Source: Collinsella sp. OM04-5
GTDB taxonomy: Bacteria > Actinomycetota > Coriobacteriia > Coriobacteriales > Coriobacteriaceae
Assembly: GCF_003439125.1 (NCBI RefSeq)
Contig: NZ_QSUU01000004.1
Coordinates: 111,824 to 175,823 of the forward strand
Length of the DNA: 64,000 bases
Reading direction: 5' to 3'
Below, in pieces: positions 18,650 through 27,602 of the stretch (position 1 is the stretch's first letter; the number at the start of each line of letters is the position of its first letter). Under the pieces are notes generated by a model that was not told the DNA's origin, did not search any database, and saw nothing but the letters and a program-made list of their open reading frames with translations. The position numbers and the translations under genes are program-made.

Positions 18650-19903
18650 CTATGAGCGCTCGTATTTCGTGGCCCGCCCGGTTCCCTGCCTTACGATTGC
18701 ATTCCGTTCAAGCAGAGATTCGAGTGCCGCCAACGTCCGCATGCGGCTCAGCCCCGTCTGTTTTTCAATCTCGCTTCGCGACATAATTCGCCCGCCCGAC
18801 AAGGCCTTGAGAACCTGGACCTCTTCCTCGGACCCTTCAAAGGCATCGGTAACGGGCAATGTGACGGCCACCATGCCGCCGCGAACATCAAAAATTGGTT
18901 GATTGATCGAATCGCGATAGGCACGTCTAATGCGCGCAATTCCCGTACCAAATTTCTCGATGTAATCCAGCTTTAAGAAGGCCTCTGCAACGATGGGGTT
19001 TCTGAGCACGGATATCTGCCCATACAGGTATTGTTCCGTCGTCAAACCGGCGGGCAGCGATCCGGGGGAGGTCACAACGACGCGATCATCGTACAGGGCA
19101 ATTTGAACGTTCGCTCGAACGTCCCACGTCCGATGCACTAAAGCGTTTGCAACAGCTTCGCGGAATGCCTCAAGAGGAATTCGATCGGTTTGGACGCGCT
19201 CCATCCCTTCGATACGCTCATAACGGTAGTAGCGTGCAAACATAGCCACCGCCCTGTCCGCCTGCTCAATTGCGGATACATTTGTCGCCGCCTCGCGATC
19301 CAAGATCACATCCTCGGTATCGCCAAAACGGACGCAGTCGATGCCTGGAAAATCATTCTTATCCGCTAAAATCGCCGCGGCATTGGTATAGCCATCCTTG
19401 CCGAGCAAGCGGAGCGTACGCAAGATATCCGACGTTAGCTCGGAAATGCCGAGGTGTTCAACACACTTATGCTCGAGCGTATGAAAGCTCAAGTCCTGGC
19501 GAGCCGACGTGAGCGCGTCGAACGTTACGTTGCTGCCTTCGAGCGTCAGCCTGCCATACTCAAACCGGTCGACCTCCACCGTTGCCGAATCGTTTCGCCT
19601 GTAGGCCTTTCCCTTGCTTCGATAGGGTTTGTCCTGTCCCTCATAAACCGTAAGGATTACGGTCCCGTGTTTCTCATCGGGCTCGAGCGTGTAACGGGGA
19701 GCGGGGTCCAAGCTGTCATTAATCATGTTCTCGATGCGGAGACACTCTGCGACCGGATCTGCAAGGCCGACAACCACGCCCTCGTCATCAACGCCAAACT
19801 CAATCTTGCCCGTCCCATAGTTTGCATAGGCGCTCACCGTTTTAAGAAACGTCGGCGTAACGCTTTCCTTGTATTCGACTGTAGGGCTCTCTCTAACAAC
19901 CAT
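18650..19903 (-). CDS. AlbA_2 (Schlafen-like) domain transcriptional regulator
   Basis: The 417-residue protein begins with an AlbA_2 domain (PTVEYKESVTPTFLKTVSAY; GTGKIEFGVDDEGVVVGL; KGKAYRRNDS). A divergent GHKL-ATPase-like middle follows (IPLEAFREAVANALVHRTWD; VVVTSPGSLP; DYIEKFGTGIARIRRAYRD). The C-terminus is winged-helix-like (LKALSGGRIMSRSEIEKQTG then LSRMRTLAALESLLE). Members of this family are often annotated as RecG-like or putative transcriptional regulators. The ATG at 19903 was chosen because GAGGGGG lies 8 nt upstream and a TATAAT -10 element about 38 nt upstream. The promoter carries palindromes that suggest autoregulation. Confidence 0.82.
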   Translation of the reverse strand: MVVRESPTVEYKESVTPTFLKTVSAYANYGTGKIEFGVDDEGVVVGLADPVAECLRIENMINDSLDPAPRYTLEPDEKHGTVILTVYEGQDKPYRSKGKAYRRNDSATVEVDRFEYGRLTLEGSNVTFDALTSARQDLSFHTLEHKCVEHLGISELTSDILRTLRLLGKDGYTNAAAILADKNDFPGIDCVRFGDTEDVILDREAATNVSAIEQADRAVAMFARYYRYERIEGMERVQTDRIPLEAFREAVANALVHRTWDVRANVQIALYDDRVVVTSPGSLPAGLTTEQYLYGQISVLRNPIVAEAFLKLDYIEKFGTGIARIRRAYRDSINQPIFDVRGGMVAVTLPVTDAFEGSEEEVQVLKALSGGRIMSRSEIEKQTGLSRMRTLAALESLLERNAIVRQGTGRATKYERS

Positions 19904-19940
19904 ATGCACAACCCCCTCGTTTCGTACCATTCATAACCGT

Positions 19941-20075
19941 ATTATAAGACGAAAACCGTTTGCGTACTGATTTATATAAGACGCAAACTGTTTTCGTCTT
20001 GATTTGCGTACGGAATTAAGACGCATAATTTCGCTTTCGTATGGCTCAATACCGGACGCAGACTGTTTTCGTCTG
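19941..20075 (-). promoter_or_regulatory. promoter and operator array of the AlbA_2 regulator
   Basis: The -10 hexamer TATAAT is at 19941-19946 on the minus strand. Palindromes of the type AAGACGMAAAC-n-GTTTKCGTCTT lie at 19946-19968, 19978-20000 (a near-perfect 23-bp site) and 20053-20075, with a half site near 20018-20025. The first site fills the promoter spacer, as expected for a repressor. Starts of sites one and two are 32 bp apart, about three helical turns. Confidence 0.7.
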
Positions 20076-20098
20076 TCAATACGTCTGAAATCCAAACG

Positions 20099-20136
20099 AA
20101 AAGAGCCCCGAGCTCGTATGAACTCGGGGCTCTTTG
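20099..20136. terminator. intrinsic terminator
   Basis: AAAGAGCCCCGAG and CTCGGGGCTCTTT form a 13-bp perfect stem with A-rich and T-rich flanks, so it can act in both directions. Confidence 0.75.
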
Positions 20137-20152
20137 TGCCGCACATCTATGA

Positions 20153-20432
20153 GAGGAAAAATTCGATGCGTACGGGCGCTACCCCATGAAGCCGCCCTGG
20201 GATGGCGGCAACCTCGCCGTTACCCGTCTGATGGGTGTGCTCAAGGCATCCGTTCCCCTCTTTATCGACGTAACGGGCAAAAAAGTTCGTCGAGGAGACC
20301 ATCCGCACGCACCACGGTGTGGCCGACGCCATTGAGACGCGCAACCCCACCGCCGCTCACGATGCGATGTATCTGCACCTGGTCTACAACCGCAATATGA
20401 TTGCGGAAGGCACACAAACAAAAGGCATTTAA
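20153..20432 (+). pseudogene. remnant of a GntR/FCD-domain regulator with a frameshift
   Basis: The plus strand reads FDAYGRYPMKPPWDGGNLAV to LKASVPLFIDVTGKK. After a one-base shift at the A6 run 20279-20284 it continues as FVEETIRTHHGVADAIETRN to AAHDAMYLHLVYNRN and a TAA. The second part is typical of the last helices of FCD effector domains. The DNA-binding N-terminus is absent, and a stop lies just before 20153. One extra A in a run of six would explain the frameshift. The sequence A AAA AAG also fits a -1 slippery site, but with no N-terminus decay is much more likely. Confidence 0.6.
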
Positions 20433-20452
20433 GGCTCGACAATAATCTTTCT

Positions 20453-20551
20453 TTGATAAAACGCAGGCAGCGAGCGCTTGCGTTTTATCAAATGGTGCAA
20501 TGGGGTCAGGTTTACATGCATCAACTTAGCGCAAAGTAACCTGGCCCCCAC
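20453..20551. repeat. two successive hairpins
   Basis: First, TTTGATAAAACGCA (20453-20466) pairs with TGCGTTTTATCAA ending near 20491. Second, TGGGGTCAGGTTTAC pairs imperfectly with GTAACCTGGCCCC at about 20503-20551. The second resembles the GGGGTCAGGT type of palindrome often seen as REP sequences. They lie between the remnant and the oxidoreductase, whose transcript may end here. Confidence 0.6.
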
Positions 20552-20566
20552 GCAACAAAGGGTTAA

Positions 20567-22516
20567 CTAGAGCTCACAGGCAACCTTGTAGCCATCGCCG
20601 ATGGCGTCGCGAATGTTACCGCACTTGTTGGCATCGCCCAGCACGTGGGTGGCAACACCGGCTGCAGCCAGGTCGTCTGCCAGCTTGGTATTGGGACGAT
20701 AGCCCATGGCAAGCACCAGCGTATCGGCACCGGTGATGGTGTGGACCTCGCCGTCCTTCTCGTAGCTGATAGCATCCTCGGTAATCTCGGTCACCTTGGC
20801 CTCAGTCAGCACGTGGACACCCTTGGAGAGCATGCGCGTGATGAGCACCGCGCGGCCGGCACCGCCCTCGTTGGCGGCGAGCGTCTTGGTCATCTCGATG
20901 ACGGTGACATCGCGATTGGCCGGCGACAGGTCGTTGACCAACGGGGCCAGGTAATCGGCCGTCTCGCAGCCGACGGTGCCGCCGCCCACGATGACGATCT
21001 TCTTGCCCGGAAAAGCCTTGCCGCCCAACAGGTCGTCAGCCGTCATAACCTGCTTAAAGCCCTGCATGAAGGCCGGAGCGATGGGCTCGGCGCCATAAGC
21101 TAGGACGACCTCGTAGCCGGCGTAGTCACGCTGAATGTCCTCGGCAGTAAGCTCAGTGCCAAATACGCACGTGACGCCGGCCTCGGCCAGGCGACGGTAC
21201 TGGTACTTGATCACACGAGTGAGCTCCTGCTTTGCCGGCGGAACGGCCGCGATGCGCATCTCGCCGCCCGGTTCGTCCTGCTTATCCACGAGCACCACGT
21301 TATGGCCGCGCTTGGCGGCAATGTAGGCCGCCTCCATGCCAGCGGGACCGGCGCCCACGACGAGCACGTTCTTGGCCTCGGCGGCAGGCTCGTAGCCGGC
21401 CTCGTCGCGCTCGACGTCCGGGTTGACGGTGCAGGAGATGCGCTTGCCAAACATGATGCCGTTCAGGCAGCGCAGGCAGCCGATGCAGGGACGGATCTCG
21501 TCGGCGTTGCCGGCAGCCGCCTTATTGCAGAACTCGGCATCGCACAGATTGGCGCGGCCCATCATGCAGATGTCGGCGGCGCCGTCCTCGATCAGCTCCT
21601 CGGCGATCCAGGCCTCGTTGATGCGGCCGACCGTGGCAACGGGAATGTTGACGTGCTTCTTAATCTCGCGCGAGCAGGCGGCATGCGAGGCCTGCTGCGT
21701 ACCGGCGGCGGGAATTGCGGAGCCACGCTTGATGGTGGTGCCGCCCGACACATGAATCATGTCGACGCCGGCCTTCTCCAGGCGACGCGAGACGTAGATC
21801 ATGTCGTTGAGGGTCAGGCCGCCATCGGTGTACTCGTCGCCCGAGATACGGACGTCGATAATGAAGTCCTTGCCGCAGCGCTCGCGAATCTCGGCGATGA
21901 CCTCGAGCAGGAAGCGCATGCGGGCGTCGAGCGAGCCGCCGTACTCGTCGGTACGCTTGTTGTAGAGCGGAGTCAAAAAGCCGCCGAGCATACCGTGGGC
22001 GTGCGCCGCATGGACCTCGACGCCATCGACGCCGGCCTTCTGCATACGCACGGCAGCGTCGCCGAACTGATGCGTGAGCTCGTGGATCTCGTCAACCGTG
22101 ATGGGACGCGGTGCCTCGCGGGCATAGGACGGGCCCACAAAGGACGGGGCGATCAGGCGCGGCGTGCCTGGAATGTTAAAGGCCATGTAGGCGGGGTGGA
22201 AGAGCTGCGGCATGATCTTGCAGCCGTACTCGTGGACGGCCGCGGCGAGCTTTTCCCAGCCGGGGATAAACGTGTCGTCGTAGCAGCACATGTCACCCGG
22301 CAGATAGGTATAGGTGGGCTCGACCGTCACGACCTCGGTGATGATGAGGCCCACGCCGCCCTTGGCGCGGGCGCGGTAATGATCGACCAAGTCGTCGGTC
22401 ACATAGCCATGATCGGCCAGGTTGGTTGACACTGGCGGCATAAAGACGCGGTTCTTGACCTCGGTCGTACCGACCTTGATCGGGCTAAAGAGCATTGGAT
22501 AGGCAGAAGACTCCAT
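20567..22516 (-). CDS. NADH:flavin oxidoreductase / FAD-dependent reductase (old yellow enzyme family, iron-sulfur type)
   Basis: The 649-residue enzyme has an FMN-binding TIM barrel (LFSPIKVGTTEVKNRVFMPP; ELTHQFGDAAVRMQKAGVDG; LLEVIAEIRERCGKDF). A 4Fe-4S site follows (CIGCLRCLNG, then CTVNP), and the C-terminal half is an FAD/NAD(P)-binding part (VLVVGAGPAGMEAAYIAAKRG). The layout matches 2,4-dienoyl-CoA reductase, trimethylamine dehydrogenase and the bile-acid enzymes BaiCD/BaiH. The substrate cannot be told from sequence; in a gut anaerobe enoate, bile acid or flavonoid reduction are possible. AAGGAAG precedes the ATG. It is a single-gene unit, and an FCD regulator remnant lies next to its 3' end. 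Confidence 0.9.
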   Translation of the reverse strand: MESSAYPMLFSPIKVGTTEVKNRVFMPPVSTNLADHGYVTDDLVDHYRARAKGGVGLIITEVVTVEPTYTYLPGDMCCYDDTFIPGWEKLAAAVHEYGCKIMPQLFHPAYMAFNIPGTPRLIAPSFVGPSYAREAPRPITVDEIHELTHQFGDAAVRMQKAGVDGVEVHAAHAHGMLGGFLTPLYNKRTDEYGGSLDARMRFLLEVIAEIRERCGKDFIIDVRISGDEYTDGGLTLNDMIYVSRRLEKAGVDMIHVSGGTTIKRGSAIPAAGTQQASHAACSREIKKHVNIPVATVGRINEAWIAEELIEDGAADICMMGRANLCDAEFCNKAAAGNADEIRPCIGCLRCLNGIMFGKRISCTVNPDVERDEAGYEPAAEAKNVLVVGAGPAGMEAAYIAAKRGHNVVLVDKQDEPGGEMRIAAVPPAKQELTRVIKYQYRRLAEAGVTCVFGTELTAEDIQRDYAGYEVVLAYGAEPIAPAFMQGFKQVMTADDLLGGKAFPGKKIVIVGGGTVGCETADYLAPLVNDLSPANRDVTVIEMTKTLAANEGGAGRAVLITRMLSKGVHVLTEAKVTEITEDAISYEKDGEVHTITGADTLVLAMGYRPNTKLADDLAAAGVATHVLGDANKCGNIRDAIGDGYKVACEL

Positions 22517-22629
22517 GCAGGCTTCCTTTCGTTTGAGCCGCTCGGCGGCAGTTACTAACGTACTTATCGTATCAGTATCCGCCGCATTCGCACTCGCTCG
22601 CACTCCCCACCTTCAATCCCGACCCTCAC

Positions 22630-22746
22630 AAAAAAGTTGCGGTGGAATACGGAGTAGATGAGACTTTTGACAGCCAAAACAGTCCGTATTTCACCGCAAC
22701 CGATGGGCGGGGTGGAATTGAGGGCTCAGATAGTCAGTCATGCCCT
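22630..22746. repeat. repeat family 2, copy 1
   Basis: The main stem pairs GTTGCGGTGGAATACGGA (22636-22653) with TCCGTATTTCACCGCAAC (22683-22700), with one G-U-type pair. On the minus strand it is followed by six T residues, so it can terminate kdpC transcription. Similarity to copy 2 (31046-31163) continues past the stem to about 22746, where a short GAGGGC/GCCCTC stem lies. Confidence 0.85.
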
Positions 22747-22764
22747 CATCCGCCACTCCCTCAC

Positions 22765-23355
22765 TTACAGCGCGCCGTCCAGCATAAGGTTCACCTTGAG
22801 CACGTTAACCGTGGGCTCGCCGAACACGCCGAGGAAACGGCCCTTGGTGCACTGGGCGATGATCTCGCGCACCTCGTCTTCGCTCTTGCCCGTGGCCTTG
22901 GCAAGGCGCGGGACCTGGTACTCGGCGGCATCCGGAGAGATCTCCGGGTCGAGGCCGGACCCCGAACACGTCACCAGGTCGACGGGCACAGCGTCCATAT
23001 CGGCATCGGAGTTGGCGGCGCGAATCTTCTTCACGCGCGCATCCACAAGCTGCCGATACTTCTCACTCGCCGGGGACAGGTTGGACGGGGCACCATACGC
23101 CATGAGCTCGCCGTCTTCGCCTTCGACAATTGACACGTTCTGGATACGACCCCACATGTGGGCTTCGTCATCGAAGTTCTGGCCGATGAGCTCGGAACCC
23201 ACAACCTTGCCGTCGACCGTAATAAGCGATCCGTTCGCCTGGTACGGAAACGCAAGCTGCACGACGCCGGTCACCACGAGCGTGTATCCCAGGCCGCAGA
23301 CGATGGTAAACAGCGCGAACACGCCAAGTGCGCGCGATGCGATACCTTTGAACAT
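22765..23355 (-). CDS. kdpC: potassium-transporting ATPase subunit KdpC
   Basis: The 196-residue subunit has one N-terminal membrane helix (ALGVFALFTIVCGLGYTLVV) and an outer domain with the family segments ELIGQNFDDEAHMWGRIQ, VTCSGSGLDPEISPDAAEYQ and VNVLKVNLML near the C-terminus. KdpC helps assemble the KdpFABC potassium pump. GGAGG precedes the ATG. The gene follows kdpB by 12 bp and ends the operon; a hairpin with a T-tract follows. Confidence 0.96.
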   Translation of the reverse strand: MFKGIASRALGVFALFTIVCGLGYTLVVTGVVQLAFPYQANGSLITVDGKVVGSELIGQNFDDEAHMWGRIQNVSIVEGEDGELMAYGAPSNLSPASEKYRQLVDARVKKIRAANSDADMDAVPVDLVTCSGSGLDPEISPDAAEYQVPRLAKATGKSEDEVREIIAQCTKGRFLGVFGEPTVNVLKVNLMLDGAL

Positions 23356-23367
23356 ACAAACCTCCGT

Positions 23368-25428
23368 CTACATCATGCCAATGCCGAACAAGGCCAGCAG
23401 CATGTCGATAATCTTGATGAATACGAACGGCGCCACGATGCCGCCCAGACCCCACACCAGCAGGTTATGGGTCAACAGCTGGCCGGATGGAACCTCGCGG
23501 TACTTGACGCCCTTGAGAGCCGCCGGAATTAGCGCGACGATGACCAGCGCGTTGTAGATGATGGCGGACAGCACGGCCGTCAACGGGTTGGTGAGGCTCA
23601 GGATGTTGAGGGCGCCCAGTCCCGAATAGATCGGCGAGAACAGGGCCGGGATGATAGCGAAGTACTTCGCCACGTCGTTGGCCACCGAGAAGGTCGTGAG
23701 CGAGCCGCGGGTCATGAGCAGCTGCTTGCCAATACGCACGACCTCGATGAGCTTGGTGGGGCTGGAGTCGAGGTCGACCATGTTGCCGGCCTCCTTGGCA
23801 GCCTGGGTGCCCGTGTTCATGGCCACGGCGACGTCGGCCTGGGCCAGAGCGGGCGCGTCGTTGGTGCCGTCGCCGGTCATGGCGACCAGGTGACCCTCAC
23901 GCTGGAACTCGCGGATCTTCTCGAGTTTGCCTTCAGGGGTGGCCTCGGCCAGGAAGTCGTCAACGCCGGCCTCGGCGGCGATTGCCGCGGCGGTGAGCGG
24001 ATTGTCGCCCGTCACCATGATGGTCTTGATGCCCATCTTGCGCAGGTCGGCGAACTTCTCCTTAACGCCGGACTTGATGATGTCCTTGAGGTACACAACG
24101 CCCAGCACGCGGCAGTTCTTGGTCACGACCAGCGGGGTGCCGCCGGCCTTGGCGATGCGTTCGACGGCCTCTTCGCACTCCTGGGAGAACACGCCGCCGG
24201 CTGCCTCCAGATAGGTGCGCACGGAATCGGCAGCGCCCTTGCGGATCTCATTGCCCTCGTAGTTCACGCCGGACATACGCGTTGCCGCGGTGAACGGGAT
24301 GAACTCCATGCCCTTATCCTCGAGCGTGCGGCCGCGCAGACCGAACTGCTCCTTGGCGAGCACGACGATGGAACGGCCCTCGGGGGTCTCGTCGGCCAGC
24401 GAGGAAAGCTGGGCGGCATCGGCCAGCTCCGCGGGATCGACGCCGTCGACCGGGATGAACTCGGCGGCTTGGCGGTTACCCAGGGTGATGGTGCCGGTCT
24501 TGTCGAGCATGAGGATGTCGACGTCGCCGGCGGCCTCGATGGCGCGGCCGGACATGGCCAGCACGTTGGCCTCGTTCAGACGGCTCATGCCGGCGATGCC
24601 GATGGCGGACAGAAGGGCGCCGATGGTAGTGGGAGCCAGGCACACGAGCAGCGCCACGAGCGTGGTCACGGCCGTGGGGTTGACCATGTCGTTAAGACCG
24701 ACCGAGAAGCAGGAGTAACAATACAGGGCCAGCGTGACCAGAATAAAGACGATGGAAAGGGCCACCAGGAAGATCTCCAGAGCGATCTCGTTAGGGGTCT
24801 TCTTGCGCGCGGCACCCTCGACCATCGCGATCATCTTGTCCAGGAAGCTCTGGCCGGGCTCACTGGAGATCTTGACGATGATCCAGTCGGACAGCACCGT
24901 GGTACCGCCGGTAACGGCAGAGCGGTCGCCGCCGGCCTCGCGGACCACGGGGGCGGACTCGCCGGTGATGGCGGACTCGTCAACGGAGGCAGCGCCCTCG
25001 ATGACGTCGCCGTCGCCGGGAATCTGCTCGCCGGCGCGTACAATCACCAGGTCGCCGCGCGTGAGCTCGGTGCCGGGAACGACGGTGAAGTGCTCCTTGT
25101 CCTCAACGGACTCGATGCGATGGGCCTCGACATCCTTCTTGGCCGCACGCAGAGAATCAGCCTGAGCCTTACCGCGGCCCTCGGCAAGCGCCTCGGCGAA
25201 GTTCGAGAACAGGTCGGTGAGCCACAGGATGACCGCGATGGCGACCACATAGTAGGTGGGCACACCCGCGTCCCGCACACCGAAGATGGAAGCGACGACC
25301 AGGACGGAGGTCATGACGGCTGAAAGCCACACCAGGAACATGACCGGGTTTTGAATCTGGACGCGAGGGTCCAGCTTGGCAAACGAGTCGCGGACCGCGC
25401 GGCCCATCATGTCTTTTTGCATAGTCAT
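23368..25428 (-). CDS. kdpB: potassium-transporting P-type ATPase subunit KdpB
   Basis: The 686-residue P-type ATPase powers high-affinity K+ uptake. The phosphorylated Asp lies in [13 protein letters not shown] (around residue 308); the actuator-domain TGES is in [10 protein letters not shown]; the hinge is [14 protein letters not shown] and [20 protein letters not shown]. The ATG at 25428 follows GGAGGGCGCAGATTT; an upstream in-frame start would overlap kdpA. It sits between kdpA and kdpC with tight spacing, as in other Kdp operons. Confidence 0.97.
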   Translation of the reverse strand: MTMQKDMMGRAVRDSFAKLDPRVQIQNPVMFLVWLSAVMTSVLVVASIFGVRDAGVPTYYVVAIAVILWLTDLFSNFAEALAEGRGKAQADSLRAAKKDVEAHRIESVEDKEHFTVVPGTELTRGDLVIVRAGEQIPGDGDVIEGAASVDESAITGESAPVVREAGGDRSAVTGGTTVLSDWIIVKISSEPGQSFLDKMIAMVEGAARKKTPNEIALEIFLVALSIVFILVTLALYCYSCFSVGLNDMVNPTAVTTLVALLVCLAPTTIGALLSAIGIAGMSRLNEANVLAMSGRAIEAAGDVDILMLDKTGTITLGNRQAAEFIPVDGVDPAELADAAQLSSLADETPEGRSIVVLAKEQFGLRGRTLEDKGMEFIPFTAATRMSGVNYEGNEIRKGAADSVRTYLEAAGGVFSQECEEAVERIAKAGGTPLVVTKNCRVLGVVYLKDIIKSGVKEKFADLRKMGIKTIMVTGDNPLTAAAIAAEAGVDDFLAEATPEGKLEKIREFQREGHLVAMTGDGTNDAPALAQADVAVAMNTGTQAAKEAGNMVDLDSSPTKLIEVVRIGKQLLMTRGSLTTFSVANDVAKYFAIIPALFSPIYSGLGALNILSLTNPLTAVLSAIIYNALVIVALIPAALKGVKYREVPSGQLLTHNLLVWGLGGIVAPFVFIKIIDMLLALFGIGMM

Positions 25429-25444
25429 AAATCTGCGCCCTCCT

Positions 25445-27268
25445 TTACGCAATCATCTGGAAGAACTCGGCAACGGGGCCAAGCGCCAGGGCCGGGAAGA
25501 AGCTCAGGGCACCGATCAGCAGAACGATGAACACGAGCAGGAATACGAACATGCCGTTGGTGGTAGACAGGGTACCGGCGCTCTCGGCGACCTTACCCTT
25601 CTTGGCCAGCGAGCCGGCGATAGCCAGCGTACCGATGATGGGCATGAAGCGGGCGAACAGCATCTCGAGGCCGAGCATGACGTTGATCCAGGGAATGTTG
25701 CAGTTCATACCTGCAAACGCCGAGCCGTTGTTGCCGCCGCATGAGGTGAAGGCATACAGCACCTCGGAGAAGCCGTGCGCGCCACCATTGTTGAGCTGGT
25801 CGGCAAGACCGGGCACCATGCAGGCGATGGCCGAGCACACCAGAATGGCAAACGGAGTTGCCAGGCACAGGACAACTGCCCAGCGCATCTCGCCCGGCTC
25901 GATCTTCTTGCCCAGGAACTCGGGCGTGCGGCCGACCATAAGGCCGGCGATGAACACTGTGAGGATGGCGAAGCCGATCATGCCGTACAGGCCGCAGCCC
26001 ACGCCGCCGAAGACAACCTCGCCCAGAGCCATCTGGAGCATCTGGACAAAACCGCCCAGCGGGGTGTAGGAGTCGTGCATGGAGTTAACCGAGCCGTTGG
26101 AAGCGGCGGTGGTGTAAGCCGACCACGTGGAGGAGGTGACGATACCGAAGCGGCTCTCCTTGCCCTCCATGTTGCCGCCGGCTTGGCCGTCGGTCATCTC
26201 GATATTGACCGCTCCGCCATCGGCCAGCTGCGGGGTGCCCGCATGCTCGTTGACGGCGATGATGCCGGTGAAGATCACCAGCAGGATGAACATGGCGGCA
26301 AAGATGGCCTTGCCCTGCTTGGTGTTCTTGACGCCGATACCGAAGGTGAAGCAGCAGGCAGCCGGGATCAGCAGCAGGCTGGTCATCTCGATGATGTTGG
26401 TGAAGGCACTGGGGTTCTCATACGGATGGGCGGAGTTCACGCCGAAGAAGCCGCCGCCGTTGGTTCCGGACTGCTTGATGGCGACCTGAGGAGCCGCAGG
26501 ACCCTGGGGCAGGAACTGCTCGGTGACCACGCGCGCGCCCTCGACAACCTTGCCGTCGACCTTGACCGTGTCGCCCTCGATCTGGGCGCCGTCGAGGACG
26601 CTCCAGCCGCCGTCTGCATTAGGCTGGACGGCGACGGGCTCTACGAGCTCAGCCTTCTGAGCCGGCTGGAAGTTGGAGATGACGCCACCGGCAGCCAGGC
26701 AGATGCCGAACACGAGGTTCAGCGGGATGAGCACATACAGGACGGTGCGGGTGAGGTCGACCCAGAAGGAACCCAAGCTCTGCTCCTTGACCTGACGGAA
26801 GCCACGAATCAGCGCGAACATGACCGCGATACCGGCGCCAGCGGAAACGAAGTTCTGCACGGTGAGACCCATGAACTGCACAAGGTAGGACAGGGTGGTC
26901 TCGCCGGAGTAGGACTGCCAGTTGGTGTTGGTTATGAAGGAAGCAGCCGTATTGAACGACAGGTCCCATGGCACACCCGGCAGGTGCTGGGGATTGCCTG
27001 GCAAGAAGGACTGAAGCGCTTGAAGTGCCACAAGGACCACGAGGCCGATCCCCGAAAAGACCAGCACGCTCGCCAGGTAGCGCCTACACCCCATCTGCTC
27101 TGCCGCGTCGATGCGAAGCAGACGATAGACGCCACGCTCCACAGGAGCAATCACAGGCGACAGGAACGTATGCTCACCATCCATGATATGGGCCATGAAC
27201 CGACCGAGCGGAACGGCCAGGACGACGAGCACGGCAAAGTACAAGATGTACTGAATCGCAGCGTCCAT
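25445..27268 (-). CDS. kdpA: potassium-transporting ATPase channel subunit KdpA
   Basis: The 607-residue membrane subunit is the K+-selective channel of KdpFABC. Selectivity-filter-like segments are visible ([49 protein letters not shown]). The length is slightly over the usual 560-600, owing to an extended outer loop around residues 210-250. It follows kdpF by 3 bp; GAGGAG lies about 13 nt before its ATG, inside the 3' end of kdpF. Confidence 0.97.
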   Translation of the reverse strand: MDAAIQYILYFAVLVVLAVPLGRFMAHIMDGEHTFLSPVIAPVERGVYRLLRIDAAEQMGCRRYLASVLVFSGIGLVVLVALQALQSFLPGNPQHLPGVPWDLSFNTAASFITNTNWQSYSGETTLSYLVQFMGLTVQNFVSAGAGIAVMFALIRGFRQVKEQSLGSFWVDLTRTVLYVLIPLNLVFGICLAAGGVISNFQPAQKAELVEPVAVQPNADGGWSVLDGAQIEGDTVKVDGKVVEGARVVTEQFLPQGPAAPQVAIKQSGTNGGGFFGVNSAHPYENPSAFTNIIEMTSLLLIPAACCFTFGIGVKNTKQGKAIFAAMFILLVIFTGIIAVNEHAGTPQLADGGAVNIEMTDGQAGGNMEGKESRFGIVTSSTWSAYTTAASNGSVNSMHDSYTPLGGFVQMLQMALGEVVFGGVGCGLYGMIGFAILTVFIAGLMVGRTPEFLGKKIEPGEMRWAVVLCLATPFAILVCSAIACMVPGLADQLNNGGAHGFSEVLYAFTSCGGNNGSAFAGMNCNIPWINVMLGLEMLFARFMPIIGTLAIAGSLAKKGKVAESAGTLSTTNGMFVFLLVFIVLLIGALSFFPALALGPVAEFFQMIA

Positions 27269-27271
27269 AGT

Positions 27272-27358
27272 TTACGAATCACTCCTCATCAGAATGTAGA
27301 TGTAATAGATAAGGAGTCCAATGCAGACGACTCCGATGATGGGAATGAGGATGTTCAT
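27272..27358 (-). CDS. kdpF: small KdpF subunit
   Basis: A 28-residue frame begins MNILIPIIGVVCIGLLIYYI and ends MRSDS before TAA. One hydrophobic helix with a short polar tail, directly before kdpA, is the hallmark of KdpF, which stabilises the pump complex. AAAGGGGCGG precedes the ATG. It is too short for most gene finders. The identification rests on position, size and character. Confidence 0.85.
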   Translation of the reverse strand: MNILIPIIGVVCIGLLIYYIYILMRSDS

Positions 27359-27602
27359 TTACCGCCCCTTTCACGCGCGGTCCGATGTCTCGGACGCCTG
27401 CTCTCGCAAGCGCCTGGGGACAGTAAACGCTTCTAGAGATTAAAGAGGCGTGAGGGCCGGGGCTCACGACCTTAAGATGCCGTAAAGATGCAGGTAGAAA
27501 GCACTATTGCGGCTGCAGTGCGCCTATACTCGACCTCGCGAGCATACAGTGGCGTCCTCACCGCGTATGCACGCATGGGCAACGTTTCAGAAAGGCTACG
27601 CT
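27359..27602. promoter_or_regulatory. divergent kdpFABC / kdpDE control region
   Basis: The 244 bp between the divergent starts must hold both promoters and the KdpE binding site. TATACT at 27525-27530 is a possible plus-strand -10 for kdpDE, without a good -35. No riboswitch motif was recognised. Confidence 0.5.

Noticed and set aside
20279..20285. Programmed -1 frameshifting at A AAA AAG
   Set aside because: The upstream frame has no start or DNA-binding domain, so a decayed gene explains the sequence better.
25775..27436. A 553-codon plus-strand open frame opposite kdpA
   Set aside because: Shadow; it also covers kdpF and the divergent promoter.
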